A DNA stretch of 64,000 nt. Source: CAYVQZ01 sp964453435. Lineage in GTDB: Bacteria > Abyssobacteria > SURF-5. A program made the position numbers and the translations under genes. This document shows, piece by piece, positions 15,124-24,356 of this stretch (the first letter of the stretch is position 1; the number at the start of each line of letters is the position of its first letter). The notes beneath the pieces are model-generated. The model was not told the origin of the DNA and ran no database searches. It saw only the letters and a program-made list of their open reading frames with translations. The DNA lies in NCBI GenBank assembly GCA_964453435.1, contig CAYVQZ010000003.1, positions 1 through 64,000 of the forward strand. The letters run 5' to 3'.

Positions 15124-17235
15124 ATGGGACGCAGGCTAATGGCTCCGCAGCTCAGACGATTTCTGCTGTCATTTTTGCTCATCGGGCCTGCGGAGGAGTT
15201 CCCAAGAGCGCGGCCGTTCCTCGTTTTCTTTTTAGGATTCGTACTATACGTGAGCGCTCAGTTGGGTTTCAATATTTCCGTCATGGCGGAGAGAACCGCC
15301 CCGCCGGAGGTTGACGACGCCTACGGGTACATGCTCAAGGCGGTACAGATGAAGGAATGTTTCTTTCAGGGGGCTCCGGCTCTCAACGACCTGGGCCGAC
15401 AGATTTCGATTCCCACGTCCGAACATAACGTCGCCTGGCAGCAGGCACGGCAGTATCATCGTCTGTTTGCGGTATATCATCCGCTGCACTCTGTAGGTAT
15501 GCTGGCGCTCCGTTCCGTGGGCCTTTCCTGGGAGGGCGCCTACAGCGCGCTCACGATACTCGGCAAGACTTTTCTGTGCCTTGCGGCGGCATTGTGGCTG
15601 TATTCGATTTGGGGAGCCGGCTCGACCGGCGTCGCTTTAGGACTGTTGGCCTTCCAGACGTTCCCGCGCCAGGGCCTGTCCTACATCGCGCCGACCAACC
15701 TCGCGCTGGGTCTCGCCATGGCAACGTGGGCGCTTGTCCTTCTCTGGAAGGGCTCGAGGCGCGCGGACTGGGCGTTGGTTATCGGCGTTATCGCCATGAC
15801 GGCGATGCATCCCCTGGGCCGAATATACGCCGTGATCGCGGTCGGCCTGTATCTTGCAATTTCCGCTTGGCCGTGGCCGCGGAAAACATGGCTCCTCTGC
15901 GGAGTGGTCATAGTGCTGATCGCGGCCACATTCGCCCTCCCGCATGTCGTTTCACGCCCGGCGCTGGCGACAGTTCATTTCCCGGCCCGGGAGGGATGGG
16001 ACTACTGGCAGGGTATGCGGGAGAACCTGGAGGTGGCGAGAGCGCAGGCCAGAAACTGGGTAAACAGCTACGAGTGCGGTTATCCGGGCTTCATCTTTCT
16101 TCTTGCGCTGGGGTTCATCCTTGGCAGCCCGGCACGCCTGTTATTTGCCATCGGGGGGCTACTGACCGCGCTGCTCATCGTCAGCGTGGCGTATGCGCTT
16201 CCAGTGTATAAAGGCGTCATGTTTCTTCGCAACTGGATACCGATGGCAATCTTTCTTACCGGTGCGCTGGGGCGGCTGGGATACTTGTGGCTCGCCGGCG
16301 CGGTCTCTCTTTGGAGGCGACACTCCGGCGGTGGCGCCGATGCGGCGGCCCTTGCGAACCGGGTTATCCCGGCCCTCAGGGTTATCGTGTTCGCCGTGAT
16401 AGGCGTTCTCTTTTGGCGCGCGGCGCTCGCCCACGGAACTAACTCTCTTGCCAGATTTCGAGACAAACGAGAGCGCGTTATCGCACGGCACAACAATATG
16501 AATCTGGACCCGGCCCAGCCGGCCATGTTGCTCCGACGGGCGCAGGCGGGGGATTCTGTATTGTACACTCACGAAGTGCCTTTCTACTTCTTCCTGTGCC
16601 ATGGGGCAAATCGTCTTGGAGCCGTTTACGCGCCCCTTGTCGCGGGAACTTCCGAAGAGAAGGCCTGGATAGAAGAAAACGAAGCCATCCGTTATCTCGT
16701 ATCGCTTACCCCTGTCGCTTGCGCCAGGAACCCAATCACACGACAGGGACAGGGCGGACTCGTACTAAATCCGACAAAAAAACTGGAGATCCGGAGCGCG
16801 GCGGCAAGCCCGATTAGCTCACTTTTTCTTCACATCGAAAATCCCGGTCCGGAAGCGGCTTTACGGATAACTTTCCGGGACGGGGAGAAGTCGAATCATC
16901 TGTTGCTTCAAATCCCGGCCGGATATTCGGGATGGATGCCGGTCGGCGCGCGGGGTCACCGGGCCGCTGCCGACTTACTCATCGAGAGGATTGATGGAGG
17001 CGCGCCGATACGACTGAAGGGTGTGCGGCTGGACCGGGAAAGCTCATTAAACTGGCCCTGGGACGAGGGCGTTTCCCTGCATCTCCCTCCCGACAAGGGT
17101 ATCCCGGAGGAAACGATTCACTTTGACAGTGCCGGTCTTTATCCACGCCTCGGCCGCCCTCTCCGGGTGGTGGACGACTCCGGTTCGACGGTGCTCGCCG
17201 AGGTGACCCGCTTTGCGTACGCGAGGAGGGATTGA
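15124..17235 (+). CDS. polytopic membrane protein, candidate GT-C glycosyltransferase
   Basis: A 703-residue protein with about ten membrane spans in residues 25-430 (for example LVFFLGFVLYVSAQLGF, LVIGVIAMTAMHPLGRIYAV) and a soluble C-terminal 250 residues with beta-rich stretches. The first outside loop carries an acidic pair in PPEVDDAYGYMLKA. GT-C glycosyltransferases (ArnT, PMT, oligosaccharyltransferases) keep catalytic acidic residues in this loop and use polyprenyl-phosphate sugar donors. I infer a GT-C-like enzyme adding a sugar on the periplasmic side. No named family is certain. Start is ATG 15124 or ATG 15139. Confidence 0.7.
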   Translation: MGRRLMAPQLRRFLLSFLLIGPAEEFPRARPFLVFFLGFVLYVSAQLGFNISVMAERTAPPEVDDAYGYMLKAVQMKECFFQGAPALNDLGRQISIPTSEHNVAWQQARQYHRLFAVYHPLHSVGMLALRSVGLSWEGAYSALTILGKTFLCLAAALWLYSIWGAGSTGVALGLLAFQTFPRQGLSYIAPTNLALGLAMATWALVLLWKGSRRADWALVIGVIAMTAMHPLGRIYAVIAVGLYLAISAWPWPRKTWLLCGVVIVLIAATFALPHVVSRPALATVHFPAREGWDYWQGMRENLEVARAQARNWVNSYECGYPGFIFLLALGFILGSPARLLFAIGGLLTALLIVSVAYALPVYKGVMFLRNWIPMAIFLTGALGRLGYLWLAGAVSLWRRHSGGGADAAALANRVIPALRVIVFAVIGVLFWRAALAHGTNSLARFRDKRERVIARHNNMNLDPAQPAMLLRRAQAGDSVLYTHEVPFYFFLCHGANRLGAVYAPLVAGTSEEKAWIEENEAIRYLVSLTPVACARNPITRQGQGGLVLNPTKKLEIRSAAASPISSLFLHIENPGPEAALRITFRDGEKSNHLLLQIPAGYSGWMPVGARGHRAAADLLIERIDGGAPIRLKGVRLDRESSLNWPWDEGVSLHLPPDKGIPEETIHFDSAGLYPRLGRPLRVVDDSGSTVLAEVTRFAYARRD

Positions 17236-17323
17236 CCCATTCATGAATGGCTCGTACAGTCCACGCTGCCGGAATACATCGGGACTTCTGTGCCATTCGC
17301 GCTGTCGCTGTGCAACGTGAAGT

Positions 17324-18343
17324 ATGCAATCAGTAGCAATACATATCGGATTCCATAAGACGGCAAGCACTTACTTGCAGAGAGAGGTTTTTCCTCGTCT
17401 CCAGGCGAACTATGTCTTTCTGGCGGGACCGAAACGGCAGATGCTGGATATGGTCCAATCGCCCAGCGGCTTCGACGGGGAAATCCTGAAAGAATGGATA
17501 ACGTCTGAAGTGGCCGGGAAGTATAAGGTTCCTCACGAGCTGACGATTCTGTCTCACGAAGAGCTCTCAGGTCACCCCCATGGCTATAATACCATCGATC
17601 CATTTGTGGTCACCTCTAACCTCAAACAGGCGTTTCCTTCCGCCAAGTTTATCATCATTATCCGTAACCAGTTCAGTTACCTGGTTTCTCTTTATACTTT
17701 CCGCGTAGCCATCAAGGGGATGGAAACCAGAAGGCTGGAACGGTTTCTGAGTGAAGAGGGAAGCCGGGGGCTTTTTGAAAAATTGGAGTACGATCGGATT
17801 GTGGAACATTATTTTTCCCTGTTTGGACAAAAAAACGTGTTGGTTCTGCCAATGGAACTTTTGAAAGCGAACGCTCCGGCTTTCAATAATGCAATCACCG
17901 AATTTCTTGACCTTCCACCGATTGCCGTGGTGAAAACCGATCCGGTAAATAAGAGCACAACGTTACTGGCCGTTCTTTATTTTTGGCGTCCGTTCAATCT
18001 CATGTTCAGAGGCTTCCTCGGTACGCTACGATTCTTGCATATTGAGCCTGAGGAAGAATATCCCCACAAATGGTTGCGATACAACTATTATTCCTTAAAG
18101 CGCAGGATGACAATTCTGTTGAACAAAGTTTTTGAATCCACACGCGCCATCGACATAACCGCCTACCCCGCTTATTCGGAGCTTTACAGCCGATACTCCG
18201 CAAGCAACAAGCGATTGGAGGAAATAATTCCAATAAATCTGAGGGAATACGGCTATCCTTTCGAGGAAATACCGGGTCCGGAGCGAGCGCCATTCGACGG
18301 GCGAGGAAAATCTCTTGAAGAATCGAGAAAAACAAATGACTGA
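17324..18343 (+). CDS. sulfotransferase-like protein
   Basis: The 339-residue protein opens with AIHIGFHKTASTYLQREVF, matching the 5'-phosphosulfate loop (GxHKTGTTxLQ) of PAPS-dependent sulfotransferases. The second signature, FIIIIRNQFSYLVSLY, at about residues 109-124 matches the 3'-phosphate loop with its Arg and Ser. It would move sulfate from PAPS to a sugar hydroxyl of the glycan in the cytoplasm. No PAPS synthesis genes lie in the window. It is flanked by methyltransferase and glycosyltransferase genes on the same strand. The 190 bp after it hold no gene. Confidence 0.8.
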   Translation: MQSVAIHIGFHKTASTYLQREVFPRLQANYVFLAGPKRQMLDMVQSPSGFDGEILKEWITSEVAGKYKVPHELTILSHEELSGHPHGYNTIDPFVVTSNLKQAFPSAKFIIIIRNQFSYLVSLYTFRVAIKGMETRRLERFLSEEGSRGLFEKLEYDRIVEHYFSLFGQKNVLVLPMELLKANAPAFNNAITEFLDLPPIAVVKTDPVNKSTTLLAVLYFWRPFNLMFRGFLGTLRFLHIEPEEEYPHKWLRYNYYSLKRRMTILLNKVFESTRAIDITAYPAYSELYSRYSASNKRLEEIIPINLREYGYPFEEIPGPERAPFDGRGKSLEESRKTND

Positions 18344-18534
18344 GCTATGCCAATCGAGAATCGAGAATCTATCTGAACTGTTGAAGGCACGAGCGGCAGA
18401 CTTTCTGTATGAGAACTCGAATATCTTGTGAATCTTCTAATAAGACCTCAAGTCCGGAAGCTTTGGATGAGCGGATATTGTATTTGGTCAAAGAAGGAGT
18501 TTGTTTGCGCGCAAAATGAAGGGCACACGGCCGG

Positions 18535-19500
18535 ATGACTAAAGATTTTTATATGGAGCGTCAAAGCAACTTCTTTGACAATCTTGTTGTAAATGTGAAA
18601 GACCTGTATGACCGATTTCCTGTTCAGAAAGAATCCGATGCGCAGCCCTGCCTGGTTCCTTTCATGCAGAGCAGATTCCACAGTATCTATCGAAATGTCT
18701 TTATTCCGCTTCGCTACCGAGATCGCTTTTGGAAAATATTTAGGCAACTCAACATCGACCTCACTTGGCTTGATGATTTCAAGTCGTACTGGTCCACCGT
18801 CCTCAACGGGCGCCCCCTTCTCAATGTTCACGATTTTTACTTCTTGAGGAATCTATATAGAGTGAAGTTTCAAAATAGTCAGGTGCCCGACACGTCTGAC
18901 CCTCATAAACACTTGGAAGCATGGCAGCGTCCTGAGCTTATATACATGCTGTTTCATCAAGTCGCCAAGGAGTCTGTTTCAAATCAGCTTCCTATCTTGG
19001 GCCTGATGCGTAGATATTCAAAGGAGGTCCCTGCGTCAATCCTTGAATTTGGCTGTGGGGCGGCTCCCATTGCAACGTCGCTTTTTGAGTTTTATACGCC
19101 AATGAACCAAGAAATTTTCATTGCCGACATTCAGACAATTGCTTTTCACTACGCAGCGTACAAGTTCCGAAAATGCTCGAACGTCATCCCCTTGCCGCTC
19201 TTGCCAGAGAGCGCCTATCTCCCCGTTGGGGAAAAGAAGTTTGATGTCATCTTCTGCATAACGGTATTTGAACATCTTAACAAGCCGATAGAAACGATTG
19301 ATGCTCTGTATCAAATCCTGAGACCCAACGGATTATTGTTTTTTGACTACGCGAAAGCAAGCGGTTGCGGAATGGATACTCAACAAGGAGCCACTCAAAG
19401 AAATAATGTTTTGGATTTCATTTCCGAACATTTTGATACTGTATGCGGTCAAATCAATAAACAGAAGACTACACACTTGACCGTAGGAAGGAAACGGTGA
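18535..19500 (+). CDS. class I SAM-dependent methyltransferase with extended N-terminus
   Basis: A 321-residue protein. Residues 1-165 are helical and unrecognised. The methyltransferase fold starts with motif I SILEFGCGAAPIATSLFE at about 168, then the acidic strand FIADIQT, and FDVIFCITVFEHL. The extra N-terminal domain may bind the acceptor glycan. Codon use and base composition look more AT-rich than in the following genes. The stop is 6 bp before the next methyltransferase start, so the pair is likely cotranscribed. Confidence 0.8.
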   Translation: MTKDFYMERQSNFFDNLVVNVKDLYDRFPVQKESDAQPCLVPFMQSRFHSIYRNVFIPLRYRDRFWKIFRQLNIDLTWLDDFKSYWSTVLNGRPLLNVHDFYFLRNLYRVKFQNSQVPDTSDPHKHLEAWQRPELIYMLFHQVAKESVSNQLPILGLMRRYSKEVPASILEFGCGAAPIATSLFEFYTPMNQEIFIADIQTIAFHYAAYKFRKCSNVIPLPLLPESAYLPVGEKKFDVIFCITVFEHLNKPIETIDALYQILRPNGLLFFDYAKASGCGMDTQQGATQRNNVLDFISEHFDTVCGQINKQKTTHLTVGRKR

Positions 19501-19506
19501 AACGGA

Positions 19507-20127
19507 GTGAAATTCAGGTCACGTCGTCATCGGCTGGATCTCCGGACACTAGCGCTTCGGCGCTTAAGCGCGGTTCTGTACGGCCTGTTTGAGCCCATAC
19601 TCGTTCAGCCTCCCGTGAAACGGGTGGGCGGAGACTGGCAAACGTGGGTGAGAGCCGACATTATCAGGTTTCTGGAATCGTGGAGGCCGAACATCAAGGG
19701 AAGAGTGCTTGATGTGGGCGGCGGAACGTGGGAGTTTCCGAGAAAGCTGCTTTCGGAACAATGCGACTATAAGCTTGCCGACTGTCTCGAACACCCAAAC
19801 GTCGATATCATCGTCGATATCCATCGTCTCACGGACACATTTCCCATGGATTCGTTCGATTACCTCCTATGCTGCGACGTTCTGGAACATGTTACAGAGC
19901 CAGCCTGCGCCGCACGACAGATGTGCCTGATATTAAAACCCGGCGGCAAACTTCTTTTGACCACGCCGTTCAATTTCCATATACACGCAGAGGAACGGGT
20001 TCCTGACCTGTGGAGAATAACCGAGCAAGGGCTTCGGCATATTCTATCGATGTTTTCCGAAGTTCGGATCGAGCCAAGAGGCAGGGCGCAATTCCCCCGC
20101 TCGTATCTCGTTGTGGCGACGAAATGA
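19507..20127 (+). CDS. class I SAM-dependent methyltransferase
   Basis: A 206-residue type-11 methyltransferase with RVLDVGGGTWEFPRKLL as motif I, LADCLEHP as the acidic strand, FDYLLCCDVLEHV as motif IV and LLLTTPF late in the fold. It starts at GTG 19507. Its last codons overlap the start of the double glycosyltransferase gene by 4 bp (ATGA), implying coupled expression. Substrate unknown; a sugar or lipid carrier in glycan assembly is the natural guess. Confidence 0.82.
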   Translation: MKFRSRRHRLDLRTLALRRLSAVLYGLFEPILVQPPVKRVGGDWQTWVRADIIRFLESWRPNIKGRVLDVGGGTWEFPRKLLSEQCDYKLADCLEHPNVDIIVDIHRLTDTFPMDSFDYLLCCDVLEHVTEPACAARQMCLILKPGGKLLLTTPFNFHIHAEERVPDLWRITEQGLRHILSMFSEVRIEPRGRAQFPRSYLVVATK

Positions 20128-22223
20128 AGATCTACCTTAATACTGACGGAAAAGGGCCGGGCGGTCCCCAGCGCTGGGCGGCTCGGTTCATCAGGGAACT
20201 GCGGCAGCGGGGGTTTGAAGTGACCCACGATTTCAATACCGACTTTGATGCCGCGTATTTGAACATAAGCGGAGCGGGCGCCGAAGAGCTTTTGCGCAGG
20301 AAGATTCCCTTCGCGTATCGAGTTGCCGGGTGCTATATTCCGGAATGGTTTTCCGCGATGGAAAAGGAGATGCTGGAGGAGCATCATCGCCAGAACGAAT
20401 CCATACGGGAAACGATCGATGCGGCGCCAGTGGTCATTTATCAGTCGCTCTGGTCGAAATCACAGATTGACCGTTTGTTCCACGAGCGCAAGCACTCCTT
20501 TGCGATTATCTACAACGGGGTTTCGGGCGCCCTGTTTCGGCCGCAGATTTCTCAAAACGCGGAGCCGGTGATTGCTACGGGCGGGAATTTGAGATATCGG
20601 TTCCGCTTGTGGACCCTGTTTGAGGTCGCCAAAAGACTCGGCGCTTCTCATTCACTTTTCATCGCAGGCCCGCTTGATGTGGAATCGCGGCAAGTGCTCG
20701 ACGAAAACCTGGCCAATCCCGAAATAAGACCGCGAATTCGCTATGTCGGCGACATCTCAGAGGACAGATGGGTGGCAATGCTTCAGGATTGCGCCATTCT
20801 TTTTCATCCCGTATGCGGCGACTCGTGTCCCAATGTCGTTGCCGAGGCTCTCATGAGCGGACTACCGGCAATAGTTCCTCGATTCGGTGGAGCCGCAGAG
20901 TTGACCGGCGAGGGAGGGGCAATTTTCGAGTGCGAGCCATGGCAATATTTCAACCCTGCATTTGTCGAGAATGCCGCCGATGTTTGCAGGCGGGTTCTCA
21001 ATGACCTGCCGCGTTACCGCGACCAGGCGCGCCGGCGTGCGGAACAGCGCTTAACTCTGGAGAAGATGACGGACCATTACCTGGAAGCATTGGACCTGCC
21101 GAAACGGCCACGTGGACGGGCCTTCCTTCCACGCAGGATTGGGTCCCGATTGCGGGGGTTGGTGAATAAGCACGCTGGTTCTCCTGAACCGCAAAGACTG
21201 GGGTACTCATTCGTTGACCTTGCGTTTGGAGGGGCGCAGGTGTTTTTTGTTCACCTTATCGAATGTCTTGCCAGACGAGGGTATGAGATTAACTATCATC
21301 TTTTCGCTGACGTCGAGAACCCGACTCTGTGTGACGAGAGACTTTTCGACCGGATAAACCGGGTCGCCGGACGAGTCACACTCGAGGAGCTTCTGCGGTG
21401 TGACACGATTCACCTGGACGGATATCATACGCCCGAACAGAAGGAAATTTTCCTGCCCCGATTCAGCAAATGCATCGAAACATACCATTCGGAGTATTCC
21501 GTGCGTACTTCGGGGCCTTTCTTCGCGCCACATCGAGTGGCGGTTTCCGAAGCCATACGAAAGATGGTTCCACCCGTTTGCGAACTCATTTTTCATGGAA
21601 TCGATACGGAGGTGTTCGCCTCGGACAGTTCGCAAAAAGAATACGATATTGCCATCCTCGGACGTATTCATCCCGCAAAAAATCATCTGCTGTTTCTGGA
21701 TGTCTGCGCTCTTCTGGCGCGGACTAGGCCCCTAAACGCGTTAATCATTGGCGGTTATCCGGCGAACGGCGAATATGAGTCGAGGGTAAAAAAGCGGATT
21801 ACGGAATTGGAGAGCAACGGGGCACGGATCGAGGTGACAGGATTTTGCGATAACGAGGATGTGCCCCGATATCTTAACCGCTGTCGTCTCCTTCTCGTTA
21901 CCTCGCCGTCGGAGGGCTTCGGCCGAATGGCCGCCGAAGCGCTTGCGTGTGAGGTGCCGGTTGTTGCGAATTCCATCGGCGGGCTTGTCGAAATTGTGAG
22001 GCACGGCCACAATGGGTTCACGGTCAAATCCGGCACGCCGGAAGAGTTTGCGGAATTGTCTTCGCTGCTTTTACGGGACAGCGCTCTGCGGGAACACATG
22101 GGGCACCAGGGCCGGAACGACGTTGTGCAGAAATTTTCGGTAGGCAGGATGGTCGAAGAATACGAGCAGGTATACAGAAAGATACAAGAACAAAATAAAT
22201 CGCGAAACTTTCTGCTCGAATGA
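20124..22223 (+). CDS. double glycosyltransferase, two GT4 domains in one chain
   Basis: The 699-residue protein contains two GT-B fold units. The first (1-335) begins TDGKGPGGPQRWAARFIREL and has a donor-site loop HPVCGDSCPNVVAEALMSG. The second (about 350-695) begins YSFVDLAFGGAQVFFVHLI and has the E-x7-E motif SPSEGFGRMAAEALACE. The first unit lacks the usual leading Glu (GDSCPNVVAE), so it may be weaker or use a different donor. Two-domain transferases in ABC-exported glycan systems (such as WbdA or KfoC types) often build alternating linkages. ATG 20124 is chosen from the 4-bp overlap with the upstream gene; the 3' end overlaps the next GT by 4 bp. Confidence 0.87.
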   Translation: MKIYLNTDGKGPGGPQRWAARFIRELRQRGFEVTHDFNTDFDAAYLNISGAGAEELLRRKIPFAYRVAGCYIPEWFSAMEKEMLEEHHRQNESIRETIDAAPVVIYQSLWSKSQIDRLFHERKHSFAIIYNGVSGALFRPQISQNAEPVIATGGNLRYRFRLWTLFEVAKRLGASHSLFIAGPLDVESRQVLDENLANPEIRPRIRYVGDISEDRWVAMLQDCAILFHPVCGDSCPNVVAEALMSGLPAIVPRFGGAAELTGEGGAIFECEPWQYFNPAFVENAADVCRRVLNDLPRYRDQARRRAEQRLTLEKMTDHYLEALDLPKRPRGRAFLPRRIGSRLRGLVNKHAGSPEPQRLGYSFVDLAFGGAQVFFVHLIECLARRGYEINYHLFADVENPTLCDERLFDRINRVAGRVTLEELLRCDTIHLDGYHTPEQKEIFLPRFSKCIETYHSEYSVRTSGPFFAPHRVAVSEAIRKMVPPVCELIFHGIDTEVFASDSSQKEYDIAILGRIHPAKNHLLFLDVCALLARTRPLNALIIGGYPANGEYESRVKKRITELESNGARIEVTGFCDNEDVPRYLNRCRLLLVTSPSEGFGRMAAEALACEVPVVANSIGGLVEIVRHGHNGFTVKSGTPEEFAELSSLLLRDSALREHMGHQGRNDVVQKFSVGRMVEEYEQVYRKIQEQNKSRNFLLE

Positions 22224-23242
22224 AAAGGCCCAAAATACATATATTGTACGATTTCGTGGAGGGACCATGGGGTGGCGCCAACCAGTTTCTGCTGGCTCTT
22301 AGGAATGAATTCTCAAGAACAGGAGTTTATGAAGAAGATTCCGGAAAAGCTGAAATTTTACTTTATAACAGTAATCCCGCCGGTTATGAAACAAGGCTTG
22401 CAGAATGCTTTGACCTCCGAAGACGGTACAAGAAAACGGTGATAAACAGAGTCGGGGGACCCATCTCAATAGCGCGGGGCAACGACCTGACGATGGATAA
22501 AATTATATACTTTTTCAATTCAAAATTCTGCGACGGAACAGTTTTTCAGTCCACCCAGAGCATGCGCGAACATGAGAGACTCGGCATGAAAGTCAAATGT
22601 CGTACCGCGCTGATACCAAACGCACCCGATCCCGCCATCTTCAAGCCTGTTGATGTGAAGGGGGAAAAAGAGGATAGGAAAATTAGACTGATAGCAACGA
22701 GCTGGTCACCGAACATGAGGAAAGGATTTGATATTTTAAAATTTCTCGATGAAAACCTCGACCATAGCAAGTATGACCTGTCATTCTATGGAAACTCTCC
22801 CATATCTTTTCGCAACATCAGGCGGTTTCCGCCGATTTCGAGCAAAGAACTTGCAGATGCGATACGTGCGAGCGACATATTTATCAGCACAAGCATGTAC
22901 GAAGCATGTTCAAATTCTCTTTTGGAGGCGTTGCATTGCGGAATTCCCGCAGTTGCAAGAACAGGTGGCGCCGATGAGGAAATATTGGGCGGCGGCGGCA
23001 TGATTTTTAAAGATAAACACGATGTGATACAGGCAGTCGAACGCGTAGCAAAAGATACTGACAGGTACAGGCGAAATATTAAATTGGTTCGGCTTGACGA
23101 AGTCGCTTACCGGTATTATGAATTTTCGAGAAAGACGCATGAATTAATATCCGAGAAAGAGAAGAAAGCCCGATATGTCGATCTTCTGTGGATTGAGTTC
23201 CTCCTGAAGATGAGAAGGATGCTCCGGACACGGAAAAAATAG
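22220..23242 (+). CDS. GT4-family glycosyltransferase
   Basis: A 340-residue GT-B enzyme with an N-terminal glycine-rich acceptor loop (FVEGPWGGANQFLLAL) and the retaining GT4 motif TSMYEACSNSLLEALHCG (E-x7-E), followed by GIPAVARTGGADEEIL. It ends in a strongly basic stretch, KMRRMLRTRKK, suited to contact with membrane phospholipid or carrier head groups. Start overlaps the stop of the double GT by 4 bp. Donor and acceptor cannot be read from sequence. Confidence 0.88.
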   Translation: MKRPKIHILYDFVEGPWGGANQFLLALRNEFSRTGVYEEDSGKAEILLYNSNPAGYETRLAECFDLRRRYKKTVINRVGGPISIARGNDLTMDKIIYFFNSKFCDGTVFQSTQSMREHERLGMKVKCRTALIPNAPDPAIFKPVDVKGEKEDRKIRLIATSWSPNMRKGFDILKFLDENLDHSKYDLSFYGNSPISFRNIRRFPPISSKELADAIRASDIFISTSMYEACSNSLLEALHCGIPAVARTGGADEEILGGGGMIFKDKHDVIQAVERVAKDTDRYRRNIKLVRLDEVAYRYYEFSRKTHELISEKEKKARYVDLLWIEFLLKMRRMLRTRKK

Positions 23243-23330
23243 GGTTCTTTTACGGGTCGCGAATACGTCTTACTGTATCGAAAAAAGCTGGATTTTCCCA
23301 AATGAGAATTGTGTTGGCGCTTAAAAGGAC

Positions 23331-24356
23331 ATGTATTCCGAAAAGAGTTCGTTGATGTGTCATGTTAAAACTCCCACCGTCAGCGTCGTTATGGGCGTAT
23401 ACAACGGCGAGCGGTATCTGCGCGAGGCTGTCGAGAGCGTGCTCGGGCAGACGTTCGGCGACTTCGAGTTCATCATCATCGACGATGGCTCGAGCGACAG
23501 GACGGCCGGCATCCTGCGAGAGTTTTCCGACCCTCGCATGCGAACCATCACGAACGAGAGAAATGAAGGCTTGACCCGTTGCCTCATCAAGGGCTGCGAA
23601 TTGGCGCGGGGGAGATACATCGCGCGCATGGACGCCGACGACATCAGCTATCCCGAGCGGTTCGCAAAGCAGGTGGAGTTTCTGGATGAACATCCCGATT
23701 ATGCGGTGGTGGGGACGCAGTGCCGCCTGCTCGATAACATGGGAACAACCCGGGGCACCTCGGATTATTGCACAACAGACGAGGAAATAAGACAGGACAT
23801 CCGTCGGCGCTCGCCCTTCGCACACGGCGCCACCATGTTCAAGCGAGAGCACATAGAGGATTGCGGCGGATATCGCGAGCCGTTCCGCTACGCGCAGGAT
23901 TATGACCTGTGGCTCCGAACCCTGGAAAAATATAACGGAGCGAATCTTTCCGACGCTCTGTACGGGCTTCGATACCATCGGGATTCGTTGACCCTCCAAA
24001 AGCTGTTTCTTCAATCTTCGTTTTGCGAACTCGCGCGAGAGTTCGCCCGGGAGCGGGCCGAACGGGGGTCCGATCCGCTTATGCGAGGTGAAACCGAAAG
24101 TGTTCGGCGGCGAATCGAATCATGGAGCAAGAACGGCGTGCTGAAAAACATGAGAATCCGCTCCGACAGCGCAGCGCAATTGCTTCACTTGATGGCCCAT
24201 GTCGGGACAATGCCGGATATCGCGATTCTCTGGTTCTCGGCAGTTATCAATAATCCGGTCAATAAGGACGCGTGGAAGTTTCTATTCTCCTCTCCCTTCA
24301 AAATGCGCATGAAACGAACATTGAAGAGCTGGTTGCCGATGAGAGGGAACGCATGA
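23331..24356 (+). CDS. GT2-family glycosyltransferase
   Basis: The 341-residue protein has a GT-A fold: VSVVMGVYNGERYLREAVES, FIIIDDGSSD and the metal-binding ARMDADD at about residues 100-106, then YAQDYDLWLR as the ED-like catalytic segment. It is an inverting transferase of the kind that adds single sugars to a growing polyprenyl-linked glycan. Start ATG 23331 or ATG 23355. Its stop overlaps the next GT start by 4 bp. The C-terminal 100 residues are helical and end in a basic stretch. Confidence 0.9.
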   Translation: MYSEKSSLMCHVKTPTVSVVMGVYNGERYLREAVESVLGQTFGDFEFIIIDDGSSDRTAGILREFSDPRMRTITNERNEGLTRCLIKGCELARGRYIARMDADDISYPERFAKQVEFLDEHPDYAVVGTQCRLLDNMGTTRGTSDYCTTDEEIRQDIRRRSPFAHGATMFKREHIEDCGGYREPFRYAQDYDLWLRTLEKYNGANLSDALYGLRYHRDSLTLQKLFLQSSFCELAREFARERAERGSDPLMRGETESVRRRIESWSKNGVLKNMRIRSDSAAQLLHLMAHVGTMPDIAILWFSAVINNPVNKDAWKFLFSSPFKMRMKRTLKSWLPMRGNA

